Counted from the first letter of the stretch, positions 14,732-24,349 are shown. The stretch is 64,000 nt of DNA from Sinomicrobium weinanense (GCF_018863395.1 NZ_JAHKRR010000007.1:1-64000); one strand, 5' to 3'. Notes: a model not told the origin generated them from the sequence alone. Translations and numbers: made by a program.

Positions 14732-15397
14732 TTATCGATTATTTTTTTTAGGGCTGGATCGGGATAAAAGGTTTTCCAGGTCGATCTGTGTAAAATCGGG
14801 GAAAACGCGATCCGCCTCTTCCAGGACATCGGCCTCCCCAATACCTATGCTGGCCATCCCTGCGGTATTGGCGGCCTGTATACCGGCCACCGAATCCTCA
14901 AAGACCACACAGTCCGCAGGCTCCACATGCAACTGTTTTGCCGCCAGCACAAAAACCTCCGGATCGGGCTTGGCTTTGGAAACATCATTGCCATCAACAA
15001 TAGTATCGAACAGCGGCATAATTCCTGTTTTTTCCAGGATAAGCCTCGCATTCCTGCTTGCGGACCCCAGGGCAATCCTGCCATCGTTTGCCTTTAAAAA
15101 CTGCAGGGCGGGGATCACTCCGGGCAGCACCTCCTGTTCGTCCATGCGGGATACATATTGGAGATAACCTTCATTCTTTTGCTGCATCCATTTTTCTTTT
15201 TCTTCTTCAGTAGCTTTGACCTCTCCCAATTCCAGGAGAATTTCCAGGGAGCGTGCCCGGCTTACGCCTTTTAGTTTTTCATTGTCCTGTACCGTAAAAT
15301 CCACTCCGAGTTCTTCTGCGAGTTTTTTCCACGCCAGGAAATGATATCTGGCCGTATCTACGATGACCCCATCCAGGTCGAAAATAAATCCTTTCAT
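14732..15397 (-). CDS. pgmB: Beta-phosphoglucomutase (HAD family)
   Basis: A 221-residue HAD-superfamily protein with the nucleophile motif FDLDGVIVDTA near the N-terminus, a helical cap with KLKGVSRARSLEILLE (the beta-PGM substrate specificity motif), LGSASRNA (motif II), and KPDPEVF...VVFEDSVAGIQAA (motifs III-IV). It converts beta-D-glucose-1-phosphate, the product of GH65 phosphorylases, to glucose-6-phosphate through a bisphosphate intermediate. It lies between the MFS gene (21 bases upstream) and GH65 in one operon. Length and motifs are normal. Cytoplasmic. Confidence 0.95.
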   Translation of the reverse strand: MKGFIFDLDGVIVDTARYHFLAWKKLAEELGVDFTVQDNEKLKGVSRARSLEILLELGEVKATEEEKEKWMQQKNEGYLQYVSRMDEQEVLPGVIPALQFLKANDGRIALGSASRNARLILEKTGIMPLFDTIVDGNDVSKAKPDPEVFVLAAKQLHVEPADCVVFEDSVAGIQAANTAGMASIGIGEADVLEEADRVFPDFTQIDLENLLSRSSPKKNNR

Positions 15398-15418
15398 TTT
15401 AGTTGTCAGGTTAATGGG

Positions 15419-16768
15419 TTATTGAGTTTTTCGGTCATTTGCTTCGTCTACGTCGTCCACACGGGAAACAAGTGCAGCGGCCAGTAAAAAGGAGATGCCG
15501 CTCACCACAATGGCGTAGATGGCATTACCCCCGTAGAGGTATTTTACCATAGGTCCGCCGATAAGAGCATTGATGATCTGTGGGATAACGATAAAGAAAT
15601 TGAATATCCCCATATAGACTCCCATCTTCCTGGCGGGAATGGACCCGGCCAGGATGGCATAGGGCATGGCAAGGATACTGGCCCAGGCAATGCCCACGGC
15701 TAGCATGGAAGCGATAAGCCAGTATTCGTTGGGAGCGAAGTAGACAGAGATCAACCCTATTCCACCTATGACCAGTGAAATGGTATGAGTGGATTTTCTT
15801 CCTATCTTTTTGGCCATGACCGGCAGGAAAAAGGCAAATACGGCAGAGACCGCATTGTAGACGCCAAACAGTACACCTACCCAATCCCCGGCAGTCTGAT
15901 ATGCCCTGCTGTGCGAATCATCGAGAGGTAGCCCGTAAATATGATGAGCAATAGCGGGAGTGGAAAACACCCACATGCCGAACAGTCCGAACCAGGAAAA
16001 GAACTGTACCCAGCTGAGCTGTCTCATGGTCCCGGGCATTTTTACAAAGTCGGAAAAGATATTTAGCAATCCTGCCTTTTCTTCTGTTTCTTCCGGCTCT
16101 TCAGGCTCCATCTTTGCGAGTTCTTCCGGGCTGTACTCCTTCGTAGTGAGCACTGTAAGAAGGATACTCGCCACGAGTATCAGTGCCCCGATAATAAAAG
16201 AAAACAGCAAATTGAGCGGAACTTTACCGGCTACTGCCTCATTGGAGATCCCTATCCAGTTGGTAAGGACATAAGGCAGCCAGGAGCCGACTACGGCACC
16301 GATACCTATCAATACGGTTTGTATACTAAAGCCGAGGGTACGTTGGTCGGAAGGCAAATTATCTGCTACCAGGGCACGGAAGGGCTCCATGGCTACATTA
16401 ATGGAAGCATCCATGATCATCAGCATTCCCGCCCCTACCCATAAGGCAGGGAGAAAAGCGACAAATATGTCTGCCCGGGGCAGCAGTACCAGACCTATGG
16501 AAGCCAGGATAGCCCCGGTTAAAAAGAATGGCCGCCTTCGCCCCAGCCGGGTCCAGGTCCTGTCGCTGTAATGACCAATGACAGGCTGAACAATAAGCCC
16601 GGTCAATGGTGCTACCAACCAAAACCAGGACAACTGGTGTACGTCTGCTCCGAAAATCTGTAAAATCCTGCTGGCATTGGCATTCTGGAGGGCAAAACCC
16701 ATCTGTATTCCCAGAAAACCGAAACTCATGTTCCAGATCTCCAGGAAACTCAGTTTACGCTTTTTCAT
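15419..16768 (-). CDS. MFS sugar transporter of the SLC45/sucrose-maltose type
   Basis: A 449-residue inner-membrane protein with about 12 hydrophobic helices. The family signature GHYSDRTWTRLGRRRPFF lies after helix 2, and the N-terminus reads FLEIWNMSFGFLGIQMGFAL. This matches the SLC45-like maltose/sucrose:H+ symporters of Bacteroidetes. As first gene of the operon with pgmB and GH65, it is expected to bring maltose or short maltodextrins into the cytoplasm for phosphorolysis. Its start codon is about 250 bases from the predicted transcription start, leaving a long leader that contains a nested palindrome. Confidence 0.9.
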   Translation of the reverse strand: MKKRKLSFLEIWNMSFGFLGIQMGFALQNANASRILQIFGADVHQLSWFWLVAPLTGLIVQPVIGHYSDRTWTRLGRRRPFFLTGAILASIGLVLLPRADIFVAFLPALWVGAGMLMIMDASINVAMEPFRALVADNLPSDQRTLGFSIQTVLIGIGAVVGSWLPYVLTNWIGISNEAVAGKVPLNLLFSFIIGALILVASILLTVLTTKEYSPEELAKMEPEEPEETEEKAGLLNIFSDFVKMPGTMRQLSWVQFFSWFGLFGMWVFSTPAIAHHIYGLPLDDSHSRAYQTAGDWVGVLFGVYNAVSAVFAFFLPVMAKKIGRKSTHTISLVIGGIGLISVYFAPNEYWLIASMLAVGIAWASILAMPYAILAGSIPARKMGVYMGIFNFFIVIPQIINALIGGPMVKYLYGGNAIYAIVVSGISFLLAAALVSRVDDVDEANDRKTQ

Positions 16769-16804
16769 TATCGTAATTTATATTAATACTACGATAAGCG
16801 CTGT

Positions 16805-16964
16805 GAACTTGTTTAGGCTTTCCCGAATTGGCTGTAAAGTGATCTTTCAGTTCCAGACCTTGTCTTTTTATTGTCCCGTAGCCCTGCTATGCAACGCAAA
16901 AAAGACAAGGTCTGGAACTAAAATCTCTATTTTTCGCTTCAATTAAAAAAGCCTAAGCAAGTTC
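16805..16964. repeat. Nested double palindrome in the leader of the MFS operon
   Basis: The outer arms GAACTTGTTTAGGCTT (16805-16820) and 16949-16964 match at 15 of 16. The inner 20-base arms at 16849-16868 and 16900-16919 (AGTTCCAGACCTTGTC...) match perfectly with a 31-base loop. The element lies between the predicted promoter and the MFS start codon, so it would be transcribed as a long stem. No gene is present. Confidence 0.8.
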
Positions 16965-16993
16965 ATGACCTATCAAGACTTGTTTATTGGGTT

Positions 16994-17031
16994 GAGAAGT
17001 AAAATCACAAGCCTTGACGGGTGTAAATATA
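16994..17031 (-). promoter_or_regulatory. Predicted promoter of the MFS-pgmB-GH65-GH13-GH13 operon
   Basis: On the minus strand TATATTTA (17031-17024) is a near-consensus -7 box. A 21-base element follows at 17014-16994; the same element with one mismatch occurs at 18436-18456, just after the -7 box of susC1, in the opposite orientation relative to transcription. The palindromic operator at 17075-17090 is centred 55 bases upstream. Confidence 0.5.
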
Positions 17032-17074
17032 AAATATTTTTCTCTGGTAAGTGGTTAATTTACAAGTTTTTTCT

Positions 17075-17090
17075 ACTACAACGTTGTAGT
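17075..17090. promoter_or_regulatory. LacI-type operator, perfect 16-bp palindrome
   Basis: ACTACAACGTTGTAGT is a perfect palindrome with the central CG typical of LacI-family sites. Its half-site ACGTTGTA is shared with 18371-18385 and 26053-26067. It lies about 40 bases from the stop of the LacI-type gene and upstream of the MFS operon. Confidence 0.75.
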
Positions 17091-17128
17091 CCCTCGGCTT
17101 CACTGGGAAACCGGTACAGCAGAAATCA

Positions 17129-18154
17129 TTAGTTACTTTTGGTACTCTCTCTTTCCGTAATAGAAGTCCTGATGACTTCTGTTACATACGATTCATCATC
17201 TACCTCATCGCTTTCCAGTCTTTGTATCAACATCTTTGCAGCCATCTCTCCCATTTCCGGTCCGTGCTGGGCCACGGTGGTGAGGGCCGGAAAGGCGTAT
17301 TTGGATAAAATTCCATCTGTAAAGCCCATAAACGATATATCTTCCGGTATTTTGTATCCCCGTTTCTGTGCTTCCTTCATGGCGGTGACAGCAAACAGTT
17401 CGTTTACGGCAAAGACCCCGTCGAACCCGGCACGGTCAAAAAGTTCCGCAATTTGTTTTTCGCAATTGTCAATGTCCTCTATCTTAAGGATGAGGGATTC
17501 GTCCACTTTTCCCCCGGATTCTTCCAGGGCCCGGACATAGCCTTCGGTACGCAGTTTTCCCACACTCACATAGTCTACCGTACTCAGGAGGGCTATTCGT
17601 TTACAGCCGGTTTTCATCATGTATTTTACGGCTTTTGAGGCTCCGTCCACATCGTCTATCACCACTTTATCACAAGGGATCTCCTCTGCAATACGGTCGA
17701 ACATCACCAGGGGCATTCCCTGATTGATGGCTTCCTGCAGATGATGGAAGTCTTTTTTGGCCTGTGTTTCCTTCGACAGTGAAAGGATAAAACCGTCAAT
17801 GCTTCCGTTGGCCAGGGTTTCCATGTTGATCACTTCTTTGTCAAACGATTCGTCAGACAGGCATACGATCACATTGTACCCGGCCTTATTCGCCTCCCGT
17901 TCTATACCACTGATCACCGTGGTAAAAAAGTGGTGCACGATCTCCGGAATGATAACACCAATATTCTTTGTTTTCCGGTTCTTCAGGCTAATGGCAATGT
18001 TATTGGGCCTGTAATTCAACAATTTGGCGAACGCCTGTACTTTTTGCCGGGTATCCAGGCTTATTTCTTTGCTGTCGCGCAATGCCTTGGACACTGTTGA
18101 AACAGATACATCGAGCTCCCGGGCTATTTGTTTTATGGTGACTTTCTTTTTCAT
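17129..18154 (-). CDS. LacI-family transcriptional regulator of the maltodextrin locus
   Basis: A 341-residue regulator. The N-terminal HTH (residues 3-25, V-T-I-K-Q-I-A-R-E-L-D-V-S-V-S-T-V-S-K-A-L) and hinge helix are followed by a periplasmic-binding-like effector domain with IGVIIPEIVHHFF, FDR, AVNELFAVTAM and DISFMGFTDG. It lies between the minus-strand sugar operon and the divergent susC, and three matching palindromes flank these promoters, so it very probably controls all of them. The sites sit upstream of the -7 boxes (47-58 bp), which suits activation rather than simple blocking. The effector is probably a maltodextrin; that is inference. Confidence 0.92.
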   Translation of the reverse strand: MKKKVTIKQIARELDVSVSTVSKALRDSKEISLDTRQKVQAFAKLLNYRPNNIAISLKNRKTKNIGVIIPEIVHHFFTTVISGIEREANKAGYNVIVCLSDESFDKEVINMETLANGSIDGFILSLSKETQAKKDFHHLQEAINQGMPLVMFDRIAEEIPCDKVVIDDVDGASKAVKYMMKTGCKRIALLSTVDYVSVGKLRTEGYVRALEESGGKVDESLILKIEDIDNCEKQIAELFDRAGFDGVFAVNELFAVTAMKEAQKRGYKIPEDISFMGFTDGILSKYAFPALTTVAQHGPEMGEMAAKMLIQRLESDEVDDESYVTEVIRTSITERESTKSN

Positions 18155-18370
18155 GATCCCTACAAAGATACCCCTTCTTTTCTAATGGTCTGAACTACCC
18201 TTAAAAAACTAAAAATAAGCACGGGTAAACAGCACTTTCCCTTTTGATTGTTTCTCCTTTTACACAACCTGTTTTTATCAATACGGCAATTCGTTTCATT
18301 TATAATTCACAATTCAACAATTTCACCCTGCAAAAGCTAAAAAATTACGCGGTTTTCAAAAAGTTTTTCA

Positions 18371-18385
18371 CACGAAAACGTTGTA
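18371..18385. promoter_or_regulatory. LacI-type operator upstream of susC1
   Basis: CACGAAAACGTTGTA: the right half matches the perfect palindrome at 17075-17090, and the whole 15-mer is the exact reverse complement of 26053-26067. The central CG is 47 bases upstream of the centre of the predicted susC1 -7 box. Confidence 0.75.
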
Positions 18386-18422
18386 ATGACCACCTCCCGG
18401 TTTACTTAACATAAAATTTACA

Positions 18423-18456
18423 TAGTTTTAGCTCCGAGAAGTAAAATTACAAGCCT
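18423..18456 (+). promoter_or_regulatory. Predicted promoter and leader motif of susC1
   Basis: TAGTTTTA at 18423-18430 is one base from TAnnTTTG. The 21-base element at 18436-18456 (core GTAAAATTACAAGCCT) begins about where transcription should start and recurs at 16994-17014. The remainder of the gap 18155-18553 contains AT-rich sequence with no gene. Confidence 0.5.
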
Positions 18457-18553
18457 GATTTTTAATCAAATCAACAAAAAAATTGCATGAAAAATACGCA
18501 AAATGTATTGAACTCATTTCATGTATGTTTTTAAAATCAAATCAATCTACAGC

Positions 18554-21499
18554 ATGAAAAAATTCCATATTTACACTTTGCTGTCGTTGTTTTTATGTGT
18601 TCCCCTGGGAACATATGCGCAGACGACGGTAAACGGTACGGTAACTGAGGCGGGCACCTCCACCCCATTGCCGGGAGTAAATGTCGTTGTCAAGGGCACA
18701 ACTACGGGGGCTACTACCGATTTTGACGGTAACTATACAATCGAAGCCAATACGGATGATGTCCTTGTTTTTTCCTATATCGGATTTAAAACGGTTGAAG
18801 TGACCGCAACCGGCACTACACTGAACGTATCCATGGAAGAGGATACCCAGAAACTGGAGGAAGTGGTCCTCATAGGGTATGGTCAGGTGAAAAAGAAAGA
18901 TGCCACAGGGTCGGTAACCACGGTAAAAAGTGAAGATTTTAACAACGGTATGGTCGTATCTCCCGACCAGTTGATCTCTGGAAAGACAGCCGGAGTGCAG
19001 ATCACTTCCAGCGGAGGAGAACCCGGGGCCGGCGCCAATATCCGCATCCGGGGCGGAGCTTCACTCAACGCCAACAACGACCCCCTGATCGTTATCGACG
19101 GGGTTCCGGTTGACAAGGAAGGCATCGCCGGGCTAAGTAACCCGCTGAACATTGTAAACCCCAACGACATCGAAAGTTTTACGGTACTGAAAGACGCTTC
19201 TGCAGCGGCCATTTACGGGTCCAGGGCATCCAACGGGGTGATCATCATTACCACCAAGAAGGGCAGCAGCGGCGAATTGCAGTTCAATTACAACGCCAAG
19301 ACTTCCGTGAGCACCGTTACCCAAACAGTAGACGCCTTTTCTGCCGGGGCCTTCCGCGAACTCGTACAAACCCATGGCAATGAGGCCCAACAGGCCCTGC
19401 TGAGGGGAAGCAATACCAACTGGCAGGATATCATCTTCAGGGATGCCATCAGCTTTGACCAGAATTTCAGCGTAAAAGGGCAGTTGTTCGGAAACACGCC
19501 TTTCCGGGCTTCTGTGGGATACACGGAACAGGACGGGATACTCCAGACCTCCTCACTCGAAAGGTGGACGGGATCATTCGGTGTTACCCCCAGATTCTTT
19601 GACAACCACCTCAAAGTGGATATCAATGTAAAAGGCATACTGAACGACAGCCGTTTTGCCGACACCGGGGCCGTCGGTAGTGCCATACTGATGAACCCTA
19701 CCAATCCGGTGTATGATAACAGCATGCCCTTTGGCGGGTATTACGAAGAATTTACCAACGGAAATGTGGAAACCCTCGCCCCGAGAAATCCCCTGGCCCT
19801 TTTAAAACAAAGGAACAACACGGGGGATGTAAAACGGAGCGTCGGGAACATCGAACTCGACTACAAATTCCATTTCCTTCCCGAGCTTCGGGCCAACCTA
19901 AACCTGGGGTATGATGTCTCCAAAGGGGAAAGGAACGATAACATATCTGAAAGCTCTGCAAACTACTACAGGAACGGAAAAGGTTACGGCCATCTGGAAA
20001 CCGAATTCCAGACCAAGAGGAACCTGTTGATGGACTTTTACCTCAACTATACCAAATCGTTTGAGGACCGTTTTATTTCCAACCTCGATATCACGGCGGG
20101 GCATTCTTACCAGTCCTTTGTAAACGACGGGTACAAGAACAATTACGACTATATCAACGACCAGGTGATCATTACCCGCTACTACAATCCCGTGGTCATC
20201 GCCTCTTTCTTCGGAAGGGCCAATATTTCCATCAGGGACAAATATTTGCTGACCGCCACCCTCAGAAGGGACGGTTCTTCCAGGTTCGACCCGGATGCGA
20301 GATGGGGCAACTTCCCTTCGGCCGCTTTCGCCTGGAATATTTATGACGAACCCTGGTTGCAGGATTCCAAAACCCTGAGCAACCTGAAACTCCGCCTGGG
20401 CTGGGGTATTACCGGGCAGCAGGATCTCCCCGGCAGGTATTTCCCCTACCTGTCCGTATACCTGGCTGGGAACGAGCAGGTACAGTACCCTTTCGGGGAC
20501 AACTATTACACGACCTATCGCCCCAATCCGTACAGCACCAGCCTCACCTGGGAAGAGACCACCACCTACAACGCCGGACTCGACTACGGTTTCCTGGACA
20601 ACCGTATCACAGGAGCGATCGATGTGTACTACCGAAAGACCAGGGACCTTCTCAGCGAAGTGTCTACCCCGGCAGGCAGCAACCTGTCCAATGTGTTTGT
20701 AGACAATGTAGGGACCATGGAAAACAAGGGGGTAGAGTTTGAAGTAAGTGCCATCCCGGTACAGACCGACAATTTTACCTGGACCCTGGGCGGAAACGTC
20801 ACCTGGACCCGATCGGAGGTCACCGGGCTCAATGCCGATACCGATTTTATTTCTGTACAGGACCGGAATATCAGCGGGGGGACCGGGCTTTTTAACCAGG
20901 TACACGCCGTAGGAGAAACACCGTATAGTTTCTATGTCTATGAACAGGTTTACGATACTGACGGAAAACCGGTGGAAAACGTGTTTGTTGACCAGAACGG
21001 TGACGGGGTGATCGACGATAACGACCGTTACATCCACAAATCGGCACTCCCTGATATGTATTATGGCTTTAGCTCACAGTTCCGCTATAAAAACTGGGAC
21101 CTCAACATGGTATTCAGAGGACAGGCCGGGAACTATGTATACAACAATATCGATTCTAACGTAGGCTTCCGCAACGGGGTGTTTACCAGCTCCACCTTCC
21201 TCACCAATATCGTGGACAACTACAACGACACCGGCTTTGTACAAGCCACGGACGAAGTGCGCCTGTCTGACTACTACATTCAGGATGCCTCTTTCCTGAA
21301 ACTGGACAATATTACCCTGGGATATAATGCCGGAAATTTTCTGGGGAACAGCCTCTCTGCACGTATTTACGGTTCTGTACAGAATGTGTTTACCCTTACC
21401 GGGTATGACGGCCTGGACCCTGAAGTACAGAACGGAAATGACTACAACATCTATCCGCGTCCGAGGACTTTCCTCCTGGGGCTGAGCCTGGATTTCTAA
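18554..21499 (+). CDS. susC: SusC-like TonB-dependent outer-membrane transporter
   Basis: About 981 residues from the ATG at 18554 (MKKFHIYTLLSLFLCVPLGTYA signal); an in-frame ATG at 18521 would spoil the signal. A carboxypeptidase-like regulatory domain follows (VNGTVTEAG... DGNYTI), then the TonB box region (EEVVLIGYG), the SusC plug with SGGEPGAGANIRIRGGAS and VLKDASAAAIYGSRASNGV, and a 22-strand barrel ending PRTFLLGLSLDF. It imports oligosaccharides with its SusD lid using TonB energy. Genes susD and susE follow in the same operon. The neighbouring amylases and maltose phosphorylase indicate maltodextrin. Confidence 0.95.
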   Translation: MKKFHIYTLLSLFLCVPLGTYAQTTVNGTVTEAGTSTPLPGVNVVVKGTTTGATTDFDGNYTIEANTDDVLVFSYIGFKTVEVTATGTTLNVSMEEDTQKLEEVVLIGYGQVKKKDATGSVTTVKSEDFNNGMVVSPDQLISGKTAGVQITSSGGEPGAGANIRIRGGASLNANNDPLIVIDGVPVDKEGIAGLSNPLNIVNPNDIESFTVLKDASAAAIYGSRASNGVIIITTKKGSSGELQFNYNAKTSVSTVTQTVDAFSAGAFRELVQTHGNEAQQALLRGSNTNWQDIIFRDAISFDQNFSVKGQLFGNTPFRASVGYTEQDGILQTSSLERWTGSFGVTPRFFDNHLKVDINVKGILNDSRFADTGAVGSAILMNPTNPVYDNSMPFGGYYEEFTNGNVETLAPRNPLALLKQRNNTGDVKRSVGNIELDYKFHFLPELRANLNLGYDVSKGERNDNISESSANYYRNGKGYGHLETEFQTKRNLLMDFYLNYTKSFEDRFISNLDITAGHSYQSFVNDGYKNNYDYINDQVIITRYYNPVVIASFFGRANISIRDKYLLTATLRRDGSSRFDPDARWGNFPSAAFAWNIYDEPWLQDSKTLSNLKLRLGWGITGQQDLPGRYFPYLSVYLAGNEQVQYPFGDNYYTTYRPNPYSTSLTWEETTTYNAGLDYGFLDNRITGAIDVYYRKTRDLLSEVSTPAGSNLSNVFVDNVGTMENKGVEFEVSAIPVQTDNFTWTLGGNVTWTRSEVTGLNADTDFISVQDRNISGGTGLFNQVHAVGETPYSFYVYEQVYDTDGKPVENVFVDQNGDGVIDDNDRYIHKSALPDMYYGFSSQFRYKNWDLNMVFRGQAGNYVYNNIDSNVGFRNGVFTSSTFLTNIVDNYNDTGFVQATDEVRLSDYYIQDASFLKLDNITLGYNAGNFLGNSLSARIYGSVQNVFTLTGYDGLDPEVQNGNDYNIYPRPRTFLLGLSLDF

Positions 21500-21521
21500 A
21501 TAAACCCTAAAGACATTCGAC

Positions 21522-23096
21522 ATGCAAAAAATAAAGTTCAAAAACATATATGCCGGAGTACTGGGGCTTTTTACAGTCCTGCTAAACTCCTGTACAGGCG
21601 ACCTGGACACCGATCCCCGGGTGGAACAGACTGTCGACAATATCCTCGAAAACGATCCGGAAGCCTATAAGGGCATGCTGGCCAAAATATACAGCGCCTT
21701 TATCCTCACCGGACAGGAAACCTCAGACAAGACCGATGTGGTGGCCCCCGATGCCGGAGCCTCTTCCTATATCAGGAACTACTGGAACTTCCAGGAACTG
21801 ACCACCGACGAGGCCCTGAACCGTTGGGGCGACGGCGGACTGGACGCCCTCAACCACCTCGACTGGACCGCGGGCAATAACTTTGTACGGATACTCTATG
21901 ACCGCATTTACCTGGAAGTGGCCATGGCCAATAACTTTCTCCGGGAGACCGAAGGTGCCGAAAATACGGAAATAGAAGATTTCAGGAACGAGGCCCGTTT
22001 TTTAAGGGCCCTCGCCTACTGGCATGCCATCGATATGTTTGGCAATGTTCCTTTCGTCACCGAAAACGACCCCGTAGGTAATTTTGAGCCGCCCAGGTAT
22101 ACCCGGGAAGAGCTGTTCAACTATGTAGAAAACGAACTCCTGGAGATCGCCCCGTTGATGAAAGCGCCGCGGTCTAACGAATACGCCCGTGCCGACCGGG
22201 TAGCGGCCTGGATGCTCCTGGCCAAGCTCTACCTCAATGCCGAAGTGTATACCGGGGAAGCCAAATATTCGGAGGCCCTGACCTATCTGGGCAAGATCAT
22301 CAACGAAGGCGGATATACGCTCGAACCCAATTACCAGGACCTTTTCCTGGCCGACAATGACCATTCGGCCGAGATTATCCTCCCCCTGGCTTCTGACGGA
22401 CTTTACAGCCGGTCCTACGGCGGCACTACCTATATCATCCACGCCGGGATCAGCAACTCTACGATGGACCCTGCCGAATTCGGCGTCAACGGGGGTTGGG
22501 AAGGCAACCGCACCACTTCTGCCTTTGCAGACCTTTTTGACGACCCCGATACCGAAGCAGACGGGCGCGCTCTTTTCCACACCGAAGGGCACATCAGGGA
22601 AAACACGGACTATACGGCGTTTAACAACGGCTATGCCATTGCCAAGTACAGGAACATCACCTCCACTGGAGAGATGGGTTCCGATATCAGCGGTGAATTT
22701 GTAGATACCGATTATCCCATGTTCCGCCTGGCAGACGCTTACCTGATGTATGCCGAAGCTGTGGTCCGCGGAGGTAGCAATGGCGATATAACTACGGCTA
22801 CAAATCTCGTAAACCAATTGAGGGAACGCGCCTACGGCAATACTTCCGGAAATATTACCTCTTCACAACTAACACTGGATTTTATCCTGGATGAAAGAGG
22901 GAGGGAACTCTACTGGGAGGGGCACCGCAGAACGGACCTTATCCGCTTCGGGAAGTTTACCGGCACCGATTACCTGTGGCCCTGGAAAGGTGGCAGCCTC
23001 AGCGGTTCGGGCGTAGAATCGTTCCGTACGCTCCTGCCCATACCGCTCACAGATCTGAGTGCCAACAGCAACCTGGTCCAAAACCCGGGATACTAA
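21522..23096 (+). CDS. susD: SusD-like outer-membrane glycan-binding lipoprotein
   Basis: A 524-residue lipoprotein: signal ending VLLNS then Cys, with an acidic post-Cys sequence (TGDLDTDP) suited to surface export. TPR-like helices include FRNEARFLRALAYWHAIDMF and ADRVAAWMLLAKLYLNAEVY, and the C-terminal signature is FILDERGRELYWEGHRRTDL with LLPIP...LVQNPGY. SusD proteins cap the SusC barrel and bind the glycan. The start lies 22 bases after susC, as usual for a coupled pair. Confidence 0.95.
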   Translation: MQKIKFKNIYAGVLGLFTVLLNSCTGDLDTDPRVEQTVDNILENDPEAYKGMLAKIYSAFILTGQETSDKTDVVAPDAGASSYIRNYWNFQELTTDEALNRWGDGGLDALNHLDWTAGNNFVRILYDRIYLEVAMANNFLRETEGAENTEIEDFRNEARFLRALAYWHAIDMFGNVPFVTENDPVGNFEPPRYTREELFNYVENELLEIAPLMKAPRSNEYARADRVAAWMLLAKLYLNAEVYTGEAKYSEALTYLGKIINEGGYTLEPNYQDLFLADNDHSAEIILPLASDGLYSRSYGGTTYIIHAGISNSTMDPAEFGVNGGWEGNRTTSAFADLFDDPDTEADGRALFHTEGHIRENTDYTAFNNGYAIAKYRNITSTGEMGSDISGEFVDTDYPMFRLADAYLMYAEAVVRGGSNGDITTATNLVNQLRERAYGNTSGNITSSQLTLDFILDERGRELYWEGHRRTDLIRFGKFTGTDYLWPWKGGSLSGSGVESFRTLLPIPLTDLSANSNLVQNPGY

Positions 23097-23165
23097 CGGA
23101 TGTTCGGGTATACGGGTGTTCGAGTTTACTTAATTCAACCATATACTCGTGTACCTGAACACCAA
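23097..23165. repeat. Intergenic palindrome between susD and susE
   Basis: GGGTATACGGGTGTTCGAG on the left faces TACTCGTGTACCTGAACACC on the right. The arms are built from short variants of GTGTTC/GTATAC words. It would form an mRNA hairpin between the two cistrons. Confidence 0.5.
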
Positions 23166-23193
23166 AAAACACTAACCTGAAAACCCATTAATA

Positions 23194-24255
23194 ATGAGAA
23201 CAACAAGTTTTATAACCGCCCTGGCCTTTTCCGCAGGATTGTTCTGGGCGTGTTCCGGGGATGACGACGGCCCGGTCATTACAGCCAGCGACAAACCTGT
23301 TATCACAGCACCGACTTCGGGGAGCAGTTATATCCTTATGGAAGAGAACGCTGACCAACAGGCCGACCGTTTTGTGTGGAACAAGGCTAATTTCAACGTA
23401 CCTACACAGATCAATTATAGCCTGCAGGCCGACTTCCCGGGAAATGACTTCCAGTCCCCGGCCATATTGGGTGAAACTACGGCCACGCAACTTGCCGTTA
23501 GTGTAGAGCACCTCAACAACACGGCCACTACACTGGGATTAACACCCGATGAAGCCACTGCAATAGAAGTCAGGGTAGTGGCATCGGTAAGCGATGATTT
23601 CGACAAGCTGATCTCAGAAGCCATCAACATCAGTATTGTCCCTTACAGCACCGAAGCGCCCGGGCCTTCCTATCTCTGGGTCCCTGGCAGCTACCAGGCT
23701 GCAGGCGGGTATGGCAGTGACTGGAGCCCGGCCGAAGCACCGCAGCTCAAATCTTCAGCCACTTCGGCTTCGGAGTTTGAAGGCTATGTCTATTTTGCCG
23801 GTGATGCCGAATACAAATTTACGGCAGCCCCCGAATGGGGCAACGGCGAATACGGGGACGGAGGTTCCGGTACCCTGCTGCTCAATGACGGAGCCAACCT
23901 GTCTGTTTCGGCCGGATACTACAGGATACAGGTAGATACCGAAGCTCTGACCTATGACCTTCTGGATACCAGTTGGGGAGTTATCGGTGATGCCACCCCG
24001 GGTGGCTGGGATGCCGACACGGATATGGCCTATAATGCCGAAAGCAAGACCTGGACCATTACTATGGACCTCCAAGCGGGTGAGATCAAGTTCCGGGCTA
24101 ACGACAGCTGGGACCTGAACCTCGGTGATGACGGTGCCGACGGTTCACTCGAAGAAGGTTCGGCAAATATTGCCATAGCTGAGGCAGGCAATTACACCAT
24201 AGTGCTCGACCTGAGCAATCCGAGGGAATATAACTATGCGGTGAGTGCAAACTAA
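23194..24255 (+). CDS. SusE/SusF-family starch-binding outer-membrane lipoprotein
   Basis: A 353-residue lipoprotein: signal MRTTSFITALAFSAGLFWA then Cys and SGDDDG, an acidic surface-export-type tail. An N-terminal SusE domain (about 30-150) is followed by two tandem starch-binding beta domains: one around SYLWVPGSYQAAGGYGSDWS, the other around SWGVIGDATPGGWDADTDMA. The repeated G-x-W-x-x-D pattern is typical of SusE/F carbohydrate-binding modules. It has no catalytic role and retains starch at the cell surface. It is the third gene of the operon, downstream of susD by 97 bases that include a palindrome. Confidence 0.88.
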   Translation: MRTTSFITALAFSAGLFWACSGDDDGPVITASDKPVITAPTSGSSYILMEENADQQADRFVWNKANFNVPTQINYSLQADFPGNDFQSPAILGETTATQLAVSVEHLNNTATTLGLTPDEATAIEVRVVASVSDDFDKLISEAINISIVPYSTEAPGPSYLWVPGSYQAAGGYGSDWSPAEAPQLKSSATSASEFEGYVYFAGDAEYKFTAAPEWGNGEYGDGGSGTLLLNDGANLSVSAGYYRIQVDTEALTYDLLDTSWGVIGDATPGGWDADTDMAYNAESKTWTITMDLQAGEIKFRANDSWDLNLGDDGADGSLEEGSANIAIAEAGNYTIVLDLSNPREYNYAVSAN

Positions 24256-24287
24256 CCGGCAGGTCGCAGATCTCTCTGCCTGATAAA

Positions 24288-24349
24288 ACAGAATGCGGGA
24301 AATACCTTTATCCTATCCCCGCAATAACAACAGGCTTCCTGCATTCTGT
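24288..24349. repeat. Inverted repeat between susE and the amylase gene
   Basis: ACAGAATGCGGGAA (24288-24301) pairs with TTCCTGCATTCTGT (24336-24349), with one mismatch. A smaller GGCAG/CTGCC hairpin precedes it at about 24258-24281. It may attenuate or stabilise the mRNA between susE and the amylase gene. Confidence 0.6.

Noticed and set aside
14605-14841. N-terminal extension of GH65 to the ATG at 14841
   Set aside because: It would overlap pgmB by about 110 bases, runs through a palindromic repeat, and has no similarity to GH65 N-termini.
19898-21037. Long minus-strand open frame inside susC1
   Set aside because: Opposite to a complete SusC with full family motifs. It has no signal, domain or start context and is a shadow of codon bias.
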